Positions 32,227-44,100 of a DNA stretch of 64,000 nucleotides are shown in pieces. The notes beneath the pieces were generated by a model that did not search any database, was not told the origin of the DNA, and saw only the letters and a list, made by a program, of their open reading frames with translations. The position numbers and the translations under genes were made by a program. Source of the DNA: CAVYPR01 sp963770505 (GTDB lineage Bacteria > Actinomycetota > Acidimicrobiia > Acidimicrobiales > RAAP-2); contig CAVYPR010000006.1 of assembly GCA_963770505.1 (NCBI GenBank), forward strand, positions 992,001-1,056,000. Reading direction: 5' to 3'. Each line of letters opens with the position of its first letter. The first letter of the stretch is position 1.

Positions 32227-34410
32227 ATGTCTCAGCTCCAGAGAGAGAACCGGGGCGGATCGTTTTCGTTGCTGCATCTAGGTCTCGGCTTGATCGTGAT
32301 GCTGGCAATGACCGCCGTGCCGTTGCTCGGAGGTGCCGCGCTCTCGGGCGCGACGCCTGTTGCCCCTGGCACCGTGTCCGGCAACCATTCGCAGGCGATA
32401 TCCCATGCGACAAGCGGGCTCACCCCCTTCACCTCGGTGACCGGCAAGGTGTACATGTCGCTCACAGCTATCGGCACGAACACACCGGCGGGCGGCCCAG
32501 TCAACGTCACAAAGAAGACCAGCAGGTCTACCGTGCAGTCCGCCTACCTGCTTGCCGCCGCGGTGCCCGGCTTCACGTTCCAAGACGGCACAGTCACCCT
32601 GGACGGCACGTCACTTTCCTTCACACCGGCCCACACCTCGTTAGTCAATTTCGGTACCGAGGCCTTCTGGACCAATGTCACGACAATCGTGGCCCCAGTG
32701 GTAGACGCCGCACCCCCAGGACTCGTGACGTTCACTGCGGCTGAGCCCTCCAACACCGACGAAATCACAGGGGAAATCCTCGCCGTCGTCATGAACGACC
32801 CGACACAGAAGACCGGAAACACGGTGAGCTTCCTGTTCGGCGCGCTCACAACCGCTGGCGACACATTCCACATCGGGCTCTCCAGCCCGCTCAAGCTGAG
32901 CACCCCCACACTCGCCCTCAACATGAGCATCGGGGACTCCTACAGCTACCAGGGGGAGCCGGGACGTCCGACAGCGCAGTACAGCGAAATCACAGTCAAT
33001 ACACATCGCATGACCTCGGCCGCCGGCGGCAACGACGACTCCGTCTGCAAGAACGAGACACCGCACAATTGGTCCACATGCGGCAACGGCGAGTTGATCA
33101 CGGTCGGCGGGATCGGCGACAGCACCACGGACCCGACCAACCCGACAGCCACACCGGTCACCTGCACAACACCTCCTGGGCCCCCTCGCTGCACAGACGA
33201 GCTCTACACACTGCTGCCGTTCGTGAAGACAGGGACAACCAGCATCAAGGTCCACACGGTGAACCCGTCGGACAACGACGACATCTTCTTCTCCGCGTTC
33301 CAGCTGGACGGAGTGGCCGCGGTCATCGGCGAGGGCGCGGTGCTCACCCCCCTGACAGGCACGAGCGAGGTGGGCAGTCCCTATCAATTCACCGCGAAGG
33401 TTCAGAACTCCAGCGGGACACCGTACAGCTCGCTGCCACTCACATTCACGGTGCTCTCCGGACCCAATGCCGGCGAAAAACTCACCGGCACTACCAACGC
33501 GACAGGTGTGGCCACGTTCACACTGACAAGCGCTGTCACCGGGAACGACACCGTTCAGGTCAGCTTCGTCAACGGGACAATGGAGACCCTGTATTCCAAT
33601 CAAGCGACAGTTACCTGGACCAGTCCCTCGACAAAGGGTTATCGCCTCAATGGCTCCGACGGTGGGGTGTTCGACTTCGGCAGTGCCAACTTCATCGGCT
33701 CGAACTGTGGGGCGGTGACATTCGGCACCAATTGCGGGCGGAAGCTTCCCGAGCCCGTGGTCGGCATGGCCCCCACGCCTGACGCCCTCGGGTACTGGCA
33801 GGTTTCCTCCAATGGCAAGGTGAGCACGTACGGCGACGCCAAGCCCTATGGCTCGGCCACAACCCTCACTTTGGCCGCGCCGATTGTGGGCATGGTGGCC
33901 ACACCCGCTGGCACCGGTTATTGGCTGACCAGTGCCGACGGCGGGGTCTTCGCTTACGGCACCGCCCAGTTTTACGGGTCGGCGGCCAAGACAAAGCTGG
34001 CCGCGCCGATCGTGGGCATTGCCGCCACCCCTGACGGGAAGGGCTACTGGTTGGTCGGTGCCGACGGCGGGGTCTTCGCCTACGGCAGCGCCAGGTACCA
34101 CGGTGGCATGGGCGGCAAGACCCTCAACGCACCAGTCGTCGGGATCGCCGCCACAGGCGCCGGCACCGGTTACTGGTTGGTCGGTGCCGACGGCGGAGTC
34201 TTCTCCTTCGGCACCGCCAAGTACCAGGGCGGCATGGGCGGCAAGAGCCTCAACGCACCGGTCGTCGGGATCGCCGCCACAGGCGCCGGCACCGGCTACT
34301 GGCTCGCCGGTGCCGACGGCGGAGTCTTCGCCTTCGGCGGCGCGAAGTTCGCTGGCTCGATGGTCGGCACGACCCTCAACAAACCGATCATCGGGATCAC
34401 CGCGGCGTAA
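32227..34410 (+). CDS. Secreted surface protein with Ig-like domain and six GYW repeats
   Basis: 727-residue exported protein. A hydrophobic signal (LGLGLIVMLAMTAVPLLGGA) follows a short polar N-terminus. Residues about 40-370 form an uncharacterised beta-rich region with Thr/Asn/Asp-rich sequence. Residues about 375-465 look like a bacterial Ig-like (Big_1) domain (PYQFTAKVQNSSGTPYSSLP, GVATFTL). The C-terminal 255 residues are six repeats of about 41 residues, e.g. GYWLVGADGGVFAYGSARY, ending with the protein. ATG has AGGAGG five bases upstream. It is the first large gene after the c-di-GMP riboswitch. An adhesin or matrix role is inferred. ACA codons are frequent. Confidence 0.88.
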   Translation: MSQLQRENRGGSFSLLHLGLGLIVMLAMTAVPLLGGAALSGATPVAPGTVSGNHSQAISHATSGLTPFTSVTGKVYMSLTAIGTNTPAGGPVNVTKKTSRSTVQSAYLLAAAVPGFTFQDGTVTLDGTSLSFTPAHTSLVNFGTEAFWTNVTTIVAPVVDAAPPGLVTFTAAEPSNTDEITGEILAVVMNDPTQKTGNTVSFLFGALTTAGDTFHIGLSSPLKLSTPTLALNMSIGDSYSYQGEPGRPTAQYSEITVNTHRMTSAAGGNDDSVCKNETPHNWSTCGNGELITVGGIGDSTTDPTNPTATPVTCTTPPGPPRCTDELYTLLPFVKTGTTSIKVHTVNPSDNDDIFFSAFQLDGVAAVIGEGAVLTPLTGTSEVGSPYQFTAKVQNSSGTPYSSLPLTFTVLSGPNAGEKLTGTTNATGVATFTLTSAVTGNDTVQVSFVNGTMETLYSNQATVTWTSPSTKGYRLNGSDGGVFDFGSANFIGSNCGAVTFGTNCGRKLPEPVVGMAPTPDALGYWQVSSNGKVSTYGDAKPYGSATTLTLAAPIVGMVATPAGTGYWLTSADGGVFAYGTAQFYGSAAKTKLAAPIVGIAATPDGKGYWLVGADGGVFAYGSARYHGGMGGKTLNAPVVGIAATGAGTGYWLVGADGGVFSFGTAKYQGGMGGKSLNAPVVGIAATGAGTGYWLAGADGGVFAFGGAKFAGSMVGTTLNKPIIGITAA

Positions 34411-34426
34411 CCATGCTGGGCCGCGG

Positions 34427-34455
34427 CCCGGGTCCGGCCGGAAGGCCGGTCCGGG
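34427..34455 (+). terminator. Hairpin terminator after the 727-residue surface protein
   Basis: GC-rich stem: CCCGG and CCGGCC pair with GGCCGG and CCGGG around a GGAA tetraloop, 16 bases after the TAA stop. No T-tract, as is common for actinobacterial hairpin terminators. Confidence 0.5.
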
Positions 34456-35125
34456 TCGCCAGGTCATGCTGCCCAGGGTCGAACGGGGAGACCGGTGCCG
34501 AGGTGACGTCTTGCTGGCGGTCCAGGCGTTTCCACCCGGCATCGCAGCGAACGATGGCGTCTGTGGCGGCCCAGAAGAGTTGGGAATCGACAAAACCCAG
34601 GTGAGCTGGGACGTGGCGAGCTACGGAAGTCCCAATCCCCACGCTGTTGGTCCGGATTTTCCACCGTACCGTCAAGGGCGATGTCTGATCCTTGACCTTC
34701 CGGCACGGGCTGCCTGGGCTCTGTATTCAGCCGGTGACGTGGTGCTCAATGGCACCCTTCGCATGGCTTCCCGCCCAAGGTGCTGCTGAAAAACGGACCT
34801 AAATCGCCTGGCACGCGACTGATGGGCTCCGCGGCGCGTCTTCCCTACTTGAGTCGCCGTTCGACGTTCTCGGCACCCACACGTTCACCGTGATGTCCAG
34901 AGGGGGCGGGAACCCTAGAAGCCGCCGCACTCTCGGACGGAGTTGACGGAGGTCCCAAAACCGCAGCCGACAGTTCGTAGCCGGAGACGCTTGACGTGGT
35001 CGGCAGGGCAGGGAGCCGATTCCCCTGTCAGTGCCGATGCGCCAAGGATCCCTCTTCAAGCCACAGACATTGTGCAGGCACACAGTGAGGATGTATCAGG
35101 GCGCAGTCCCACCTCTCGACTAGAG
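34456..35125. other. Upstream region of the giant repeat protein
   Basis: About 670 bases between the hairpin and the preferred start of the giant gene. Small frames on both strands have no convincing features. No riboswitch was recognised despite a direct search for GGACGCAAAG. The open frame of the giant gene runs back to a TTG at 34943, so part of this may be translated. Confidence 0.35.
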
Positions 35126-38100
35126 GTGAAGGGGGTTCGCTCAAGATTGGGTGTACTGGCGGCCGTCGCCTTGCTGGCCCCCCTACTCTTGGTGGGCATC
35201 GACGCGCCGGCGCTCTCTGCCGAGCCTGCGGATTCGGTCGTGTCAGCTGCGTTCTCAACCGGTGGCTACTGGGAGGTGGCCTCGGACGGCGGGATCTTCG
35301 CCTTCAACGCCCCGTTCGAGGGCTCGATGGGGGGCACCCCCCTGCATCAGCCCATCGTCGGGATGGCCGTCGACCCGGCGACCGGTGGCTACTGGGAGGT
35401 GGCCTCGGACGGCGGGATCTTCGCCTTCAACGCCCCGTTCGAGGGCTCGATGGGGGGAACCCCCCTGCATCAGCCCATCGTCGGGATGGCCGTCGACCCG
35501 GCGACCGGTGGCTACTGGGAGGTGGCCTCGGACGGCGGGATCTTCGCCTTCAACGCCCCGTTCGAGGGCTCGATGGGGGGCACCCCCCTGCATCAGCCCA
35601 TCGTCGGGATGGCCGTCGACCCGGCGACCGGTGGCTACTGGGAGGTGGCCTCGGACGGCGGGATCTTCGCCTTCAACGCCCCGTTCGAGGGCTCGATGGG
35701 GGGCACCCCCCTGCATCAGCCCATCGTCGGGATGGCCGTCGACCCGGCGACCGGTGGCTACTGGGAGGTGGCCTCGGACGGCGGGATCTTCGCCTTCAAC
35801 GCCCCGTTCGAGGGCTCGATGGGGGGCACCCCCCTGCATCAGCCCATCGTCGGGATGGCCGTCGACCCGGCGACCGGTGGCTACTGGGAGGTGGCCTCGG
35901 ACGGCGGGATCTTCGCCTTCAACGCCCCGTTCGAGGGCTCGATGGGGGGCACCCCCCTGCATCAGCCCATCGTCGGGATGGCCGTGAGCCCGGTTGTGGC
36001 ACGGACCACCCTTGTTCAGGGCAAGCCGACGTCCGCCACCGTTGCTCACGGTACGGGCTATCTCGGCCAACTCTCTGTGACGAACGGCAGCGGGAGCGTC
36101 AGATTTACAGAAACCAATTCAGAGGCCTCGACCGATGTGACCGTTAGCTCTGGTGGAGTCATCAGAGCGCCTGCTTCGCTTGCGCCGGGGACCTACACCG
36201 TGTCGGGTACCGACTCCGACGCCGACGGCAACGCCGGGACGTGGACCTTCACCCTCACCGTCACCGCCGTGGCCATCACCCAGGACGCACCCCTGACGGG
36301 CACAGTCAGCACCGCCGGCTCGGCGGCCTTCACCGCCCAGCTGGCCGTCACCGGCAACACCGGGGCGGTCACCTACACCGAGACAGCCTCGGCGGACTCG
36401 GCCGACGTCGTGGTCTCGGCCAGCGGGGCGGTCACGACCAAGGGCACCCTGGCGGCGGGGACCTACACCGTGTCGGGCAAGACCACCGACGCCGACGGCA
36501 ACGCCGGGACGTGGACCTTCACCCTCACCGTCACCGCCGTGGCCATCACCCAGGACGCACCCCTGACGGGCACAGTCAGCACCGCCGGCTCGGCGGCCTT
36601 CACCGCCCAGCTGGCCGTCACCGGCAACACCGGGGCGGTCACCTACACCGAGACAGCCTCGGCGGACTCGGCCGACGTCGTGGTCTCGGCCAGCGGGGCG
36701 GTCACGACCAAGGGCACCCTGGCGGCGGGGACCTACACCGTGTCGGGCAAGACCACCGACGCCGACGGCAACGCCGGGACGTGGACCTTCACCCTCACCG
36801 TCACCGCCGTGGCCATCACCCAGGACGCACCCCTGACGGGCACAGTCAGCACCGCCGGCTCGGCGGCCTTCACCGCCCAGCTGGCCGTCACCGGCAACAC
36901 CGGGGCGGTCACCTACACCGAGACAGCCTCGGCGGACTCGGCCGACGTCGTGGTCTCGGCCAGCGGGGCGGTCACGACCAAGGGCACCCTGGCGGCGGGG
37001 ACCTACACCGTGTCGGGCAAGACCACCGACGCCGACGGCAACGCCGGGACGTGGACCTTCACCCTCACCGTCACCGCCGTGGCCATCACCCAGGACGCAC
37101 CCCTGACGGGCACAGTCAGCACCGCCGGCTCGGCGGCCTTCACCGCCCAGCTGGCCGTCACCGGCAACACCGGGGCGGTCACCTACACCGAGACAGCCTC
37201 GGCGGACTCGGCCGACGTCGTGGTCTCGGCCAGCGGGGCGGTCACGACCAAGGGCACCCTGGCGGCGGGGACCTACACCGTGTCGGGCAAGACCACCGAC
37301 GCCGACGGCAACGCCGGGACGTGGACCTTCACCCTCACCGTCACCGCCGTGGCCATCACCCAGGACGCACCCCTGACGGGCACAGTCAGCACCGCCGGCT
37401 CGGCGGCCTTCACCGCCCAGCTGGCCGTCACCGGCAACACCGGGGCGGTCACCTACACCGAGACAGCCTCGGCGGACTCGGCCGACGTCGTGGTCTCGGC
37501 CAGCGGGGCGGTCACGACCAAGGGCACCCTGGCGGCGGGGACCTACACCGTGTCGGGCAAGACCACCGACGCCGACGGCAACGCCGGGACGTGGACCTTC
37601 ACCCTCACCGTCACCGCCGTGGCCATCACCCAGGACGCACCCCTGACGGGCACAGTCAGCACCGCCGGCTCGGCGGCCTTCACCGCCCAGCTGGCCGTCA
37701 CCGGCAACACCGGGGCGGTCACCTACACCGAGACAGCCTCGGCGGACTCGGCCGACGTCGTGGTCTCGGCCAGCGGGGCGGTCACGACCAAGGGCACCCT
37801 GGCGGCGGGGACCTACACCGTGTCGGGCAAGACCACCGACGCCGACGGCAACGCCGGGACGTGGACCTTCACCCTCACCGTCACCGCCGTGGCCATCACC
37901 CAGGACGCACCCCTGACGGGCACAGTCAGCACCGCCGGCTCGGCGGCCTTCACCGCCCAGCTGGCCGTCACCGGCAACACCGGGGCGGTCACCTACACCG
38001 AGACAGCCTCGGCGGACTCGGCCGACGTCGTGGTCTCGGCCAGCGGGGCGGTCACGACCAAGGGCACCCTGGCGGCGGGGACCTACACCGTGTCGGGCAA

Positions 38101-41100
38101 GACCACCGACGCCGACGGCAACGCCGGGACGTGGACCTTCACCCTCACCGTCACCGCCGTGGCCATCACCCAGGACGCACCCCTGACGGGCACAGTCAGC
38201 ACCGCCGGCTCGGCGGCCTTCACCGCCCAGCTGGCCGTCACCGGCAACACCGGGGCGGTCACCTACACCGAGACAGCCTCGGCGGACTCGGCCGACGTCG
38301 TGGTCTCGGCCAGCGGGGCGGTCACGACCAAGGGCACCCTGGCGGCGGGGACCTACACCGTGTCGGGCAAGACCACCGACGCCGACGGCAACGCCGGGAC
38401 GTGGACCTTCACCCTCACCGTCACCGCCGTGGCCATCACCCAGGACGCACCCCTGACGGGCACAGTCAGCACCGCCGGCTCGGCGGCCTTCACCGCCCAG
38501 CTGGCCGTCACCGGCAACACCGGGGCGGTCACCTACACCGAGACAGCCTCGGCGGACTCGGCCGACGTCGTGGTCTCGGCCAGCGGGGCGGTCACGACCA
38601 AGGGCACCCTGGCGGCGGGGACCTACACCGTGTCGGGCAAGACCACCGACGCCGACGGCAACGCCGGGACGTGGACCTTCACCCTCACCGTCACCGCCGT
38701 GGCCATCACCCAGGACGCACCCCTGACGGGCACAGTCAGCACCGCCGGCTCGGCGGCCTTCACCGCCCAGCTGGCCGTCACCGGCAACACCGGGGCGGTC
38801 ACCTACACCGAGACAGCCTCGGCGGACTCGGCCGACGTCGTGGTCTCGGCCAGCGGGGCGGTCACGACCAAGGGCACCCTGGCGGCGGGGACCTACACCG
38901 TGTCGGGCAAGACCACCGACGCCGACGGCAACGCCGGGACGTGGACCTTCACCCTCACCGTCACCGCCGTGGCCATCACCCAGGACGCACCCCTGACGGG
39001 CACAGTCAGCACCGCCGGCTCGGCGGCCTTCACCGCCCAGCTGGCCGTCACCGGCAACACCGGGGCGGTCACCTACACCGAGACAGCCTCGGCGGACTCG
39101 GCCGACGTCGTGGTCTCGGCCAGCGGGGCGGTCACGACCAAGGGCACCCTGGCGGCGGGGACCTACACCGTGTCGGGCAAGACCACCGACGCCGACGGCA
39201 ACGCCGGGACGTGGACCTTCACCCTCACCGTCACCGCCGTGGCCATCACCCAGGACGCACCCCTGACGGGCACAGTCAGCACCGCCGGCTCGGCGGCCTT
39301 CACCGCCCAGCTGGCCGTCACCGGCAACACCGGGGCGGTCACCTACACCGAGACAGCCTCGGCGGACTCGGCCGACGTCGTGGTCTCGGCCAGCGGGGCG
39401 GTCACGACCAAGGGCACCCTGGCGGCGGGGACCTACACCGTGTCGGGCAAGACCACCGACGCCGACGGCAACGCCGGGACGTGGACCTTCACCCTCACCG
39501 TCACCGCCGTGGCCATCACCCAGGACGCACCCCTGACGGGCACAGTCAGCACCGCCGGCTCGGCGGCCTTCACCGCCCAGCTGGCCGTCACCGGCAACAC
39601 CGGGGCGGTCACCTACACCGAGACAGCCTCGGCGGACTCGGCCGACGTCGTGGTCTCGGCCAGCGGGGCGGTCACGACCAAGGGCACCCTGGCGGCGGGG
39701 ACCTACACCGTGTCGGGCAAGACCACCGACGCCGACGGCAACGCCGGCACGTGGACCTTCACCCTCACCGTCACCGCCGTGGCCATCACCCAGGACGCAC
39801 CCCTGACGGGCACAGTCAGCACCGCCGGCTCGGCGGCCTTCACCGCCCAGCTGGCCGTCACCGGCAACACCGGGGCGGTCACCTACACCGAGACAGCCTC
39901 GGCGGACTCGGCCGACGTCGTGGTCTCGGCCAGCGGGGCGGTCACGACCAAGGGCACCCTGGCGGCGGGGACCTACACCGTGTCGGGCAAGACCACCGAC
40001 GCCGACGGCAACGCCGGGACGTGGACCTTCACCCTCACCGTCACCGCCGTGGCCATCACCCAGGACGCACCCCTGACGGGCACAGTCAGCACCGCCGGCT
40101 CGGCGGCCTTCACCGCCCAGCTGGCCGTCACCGGCAACACCGGGGCGGTCACCTACACCGAGACAGCCTCGGCGGACTCGGCCGACGTCGTGGTCTCGGC
40201 CAGCGGGGCGGTCACGACCAAGGGCACCCTGGCGGCGGGGACCTACACCGTGTCGGGCAAGACCACCGACGCCGACGGCAACGCCGGGACGTGGACCTTC
40301 ACCCTCACCGTCACCGCCGTGGCCATCACCCAGGACGCACCCCTGACGGGCACAGTCAGCACCGCCGGCTCGGCGGCCTTCACCGCCCAGCTGGCCGTCA
40401 CCGGCAACACCGGGGCGGTCACCTACACCGAGACAGCCTCGGCGGACTCGGCCGACGTCGTGGTCTCGGCCAGCGGGGCGGTCACGACCAAGGGCACCCT
40501 GGCGGCGGGGACCTACACCGTGTCGGGCAAGACCACCGACGCCGACGGCAACGCCGGGACGTGGACCTTCACCCTCACCGTCACCGCCGTGGCCATCACC
40601 CAGGACGCACCCCTGACGGGCACAGTCAGCACCGCCGGCTCGGCGGCCTTCACCGCCCAGCTGGCCGTCACCGGCAACACCGGGGCGGTCACCTACACCG
40701 AGACAGCCTCGGCGGACTCGGCCGACGTCGTGGTCTCGGCCAGCGGGGCGGTCACGACCAAGGGCACCCTGGCGGCGGGGACCTACACCGTGTCGGGCAA
40801 GACCACCGACGCCGACGGCAACGCCGGGACGTGGACCTTCACCCTCACCGTCACCGCCGTGGCCATCACCCAGGACGCACCCCTGACGGGCACAGTCAGC
40901 ACCGCCGGCTCGGCGGCCTTCACCGCCCAGCTGGCCGTCACCGGCAACACCGGGGCGGTCACCTACACCGAGACAGCCTCGGCGGACTCGGCCGACGTCG
41001 TGGTCTCGGCCAGCGGGGCGGTCACGACCAAGGGCACCCTGGCGGCGGGGACCTACACCGTGTCGGGCAAGACCACCGACGCCGACGGCAACGCCGGGAC

Positions 41101-44100
41101 GTGGACCTTCACCCTCACCGTCACCGCCGTGGCCATCACCCAGGACGCACCCCTGACGGGCACAGTCAGCACCGCCGGCTCGGCGGCCTTCACCGCCCAG
41201 CTGGCCGTCACCGGCAACACCGGGGCGGTCACCTACACCGAGACAGCCTCGGCGGACTCGGCCGACGTCGTGGTCTCGGCCAGCGGGGCGGTCACGACCA
41301 AGGGCACCCTGGCGGCGGGGACCTACACCGTGTCGGGCAAGACCACCGACGCCGACGGCAACGCCGGGACGTGGACCTTCACCCTCACCGTCACCGCCGT
41401 GGCCATCACCCAGGACGCACCCCTGACGGGCACAGTCAGCACCGCCGGCTCGGCGGCCTTCACCGCCCAGCTGGCCGTCACCGGCAACACCGGGGCGGTC
41501 ACCTACACCGAGACAGCCTCGGCGGACTCGGCCGACGTCGTGGTCTCGGCCAGCGGGGCGGTCACGACCAAGGGCACCCTGGCGGCGGGGACCTACACCG
41601 TGTCGGGCAAGACCACCGACGCCGACGGCAACGCCGGGACGTGGACCTTCACCCTCACCGTCACCGCCGTGGCCATCACCCAGGACGCACCCCTGACGGG
41701 CACAGTCAGCACCGCCGGCTCGGCGGCCTTCACCGCCCAGCTGGCCGTCACCGGCAACACCGGGGCGGTCACCTACACCGAGACAGCCTCGGCGGACTCG
41801 GCCGACGTCGTGGTCTCGGCCAGCGGGGCGGTCACGACCAAGGGCACCCTGGCGGCGGGGACCTACACCGTGTCGGGCAAGACCACCGACGCCGACGGCA
41901 ACGCCGGGACGTGGACCTTCACCCTCACCGTCACCGCCGTGGCCATCACCCAGGACGCACCCCTGACGGGCACAGTCAGCACCGCCGGCTCGGCGGCCTT
42001 CACCGCCCAGCTGGCCGTCACCGGCAACACCGGGGCGGTCACCTACACCGAGACAGCCTCGGCGGACTCGGCCGACGTCGTGGTCTCGGCCAGCGGGGCG
42101 GTCACGACCAAGGGCACCCTGGCGGCGGGGACCTACACCGTGTCGGGCAAGACCACCGACGCCGACGGCAACGCCGGGACGTGGACCTTCACCCTCACCG
42201 TCACCGCCGTGGCCATCACCCAGGACGCACCCCTGACGGGCACAGTCAGCACCGCCGGCTCGGCGGCCTTCACCGCCCAGCTGGCCGTCACCGGCAACAC
42301 CGGGGCGGTCACCTACACCGAGACAGCCTCGGCGGACTCGGCCGACGTCGTGGTCTCGGCCAGCGGGGCGGTCACGACCAAGGGCACCCTGGCGGCGGGG
42401 ACCTACACCGTGTCGGGCAAGACCACCGACGCCGACGGCAACGCCGGGACGTGGACCTTCACCCTCACCGTCACCGCCGTGGCCATCACCCAGGACGCAC
42501 CCCTGACGGGCACAGTCAGCACCGCCGGCTCGGCGGCCTTCACCGCCCAGCTGGCCGTCACCGGCAACACCGGGGCGGTCACCTACACCGAGACAGCCTC
42601 GGCGGACTCGGCCGACGTCGTGGTCTCGGCCAGCGGGGCGGTCACGACCAAGGGCACCCTGGCGGCGGGGACCTACACCGTGTCGGGCAAGACCACCGAC
42701 GCCGACGGCAACGCCGGGACGTGGACCTTCACCCTCACCGTCACCGCCGTGGCCATCACCCAGGACGCACCCCTGACGGGCACAGTCAGCACCGCCGGCT
42801 CGGCGGCCTTCACCGCCCAGCTGGCCGTCACCGGCAACACCGGGGCGGTCACCTACACCGAGACAGCCTCGGCGGACTCGGCCGACGTCGTGGTCTCGGC
42901 CAGCGGGGCGGTCACGACCAAGGGCACCCTGGCGGCGGGGACCTACACCGTGTCGGGCAAGACCACCGACGCCGACGGCAACGCCGGGACGTGGACCTTC
43001 ACCCTCACCGTCACCGCCGTGGCCATCACCCAGGACGCACCCCTGACGGGCACAGTCAGCACCGCCGGCTCGGCGGCCTTCACCGCCCAGCTGGCCGTCA
43101 CCGGCAACACCGGGGCGGTCACCTACACCGAGACAGCCTCGGCGGACTCGGCCGACGTCGTGGTCTCGGCCAGCGGGGCGGTCACGACCAAGGGCACCCT
43201 GGCGGCGGGGACCTACACCGTGTCGGGCAAGACCACCGACGCCGACGGCAACGCCGGGACGTGGACCTTCACCCTCACCGTCACCGCCGTGGCCATCACC
43301 CAGGACGCACCCCTGACGGGCACAGTCAGCACCGCCGGCTCGGCGGCCTTCACCGCCCAGCTGGCCGTCACCGGCAACACCGGGGCGGTCACCTACACCG
43401 AGACAGCCTCGGCGGACTCGGCCGACGTCGTGGTCTCGGCCAGCGGGGCGGTCACGACCAAGGGCACCCTGGCGGCGGGGACCTACACCGTGTCGGGCAA
43501 GACCACCGACGCCGACGGCAACGCCGGGACGTGGACCTTCACCCTCACCGTCACCGCCGTGGCCATCACCCAGGACGCACCCCTGACGGGCACAGTCAGC
43601 ACCGCCGGCTCGGCGGCCTTCACCGCCCAGCTGGCCGTCACCGGCAACACCGGGGCGGTCACCTACACCGAGACAGCCTCGGCGGACTCGGCCGACGTCG
43701 TGGTCTCGGCCAGCGGGGCGGTCACGACCAAGGGCACCCTGGCGGCGGGGACCTACACCGTGTCGGGCAAGACCACCGACGCCGACGGCAACGCCGGGAC
43801 GTGGACCTTCACCCTCACCGTCACCGCCGTGGCCATCACCCAGGACGCACCCACCTTCGGCTTCGCCAAGATGGCACAGTCCGCGGCCTTCACCGCCCAG
43901 CTGGCCGTCACCGGCAACACCGGGGCGGTCACCTACACCGAGACAGCCTCGGCGGACTCGGCCGACGTCGTGGTCTCGGCCAGCGGGGCGGTCACGACCA
44001 AGGGCACCCTGGCGGCGGGGACCTACACCGTGTCGGGCAAGACCACCGACGCGTATGGCGACTCCGGGACCTGGGTCTTTTATCTCACCGTGTATGCCCT

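Noticed and set aside
35255..44070. CRISPR-like or satellite array
   Set aside because: Units are contiguous without spacers, in frame and coding; both arrays belong to one secreted-protein gene.
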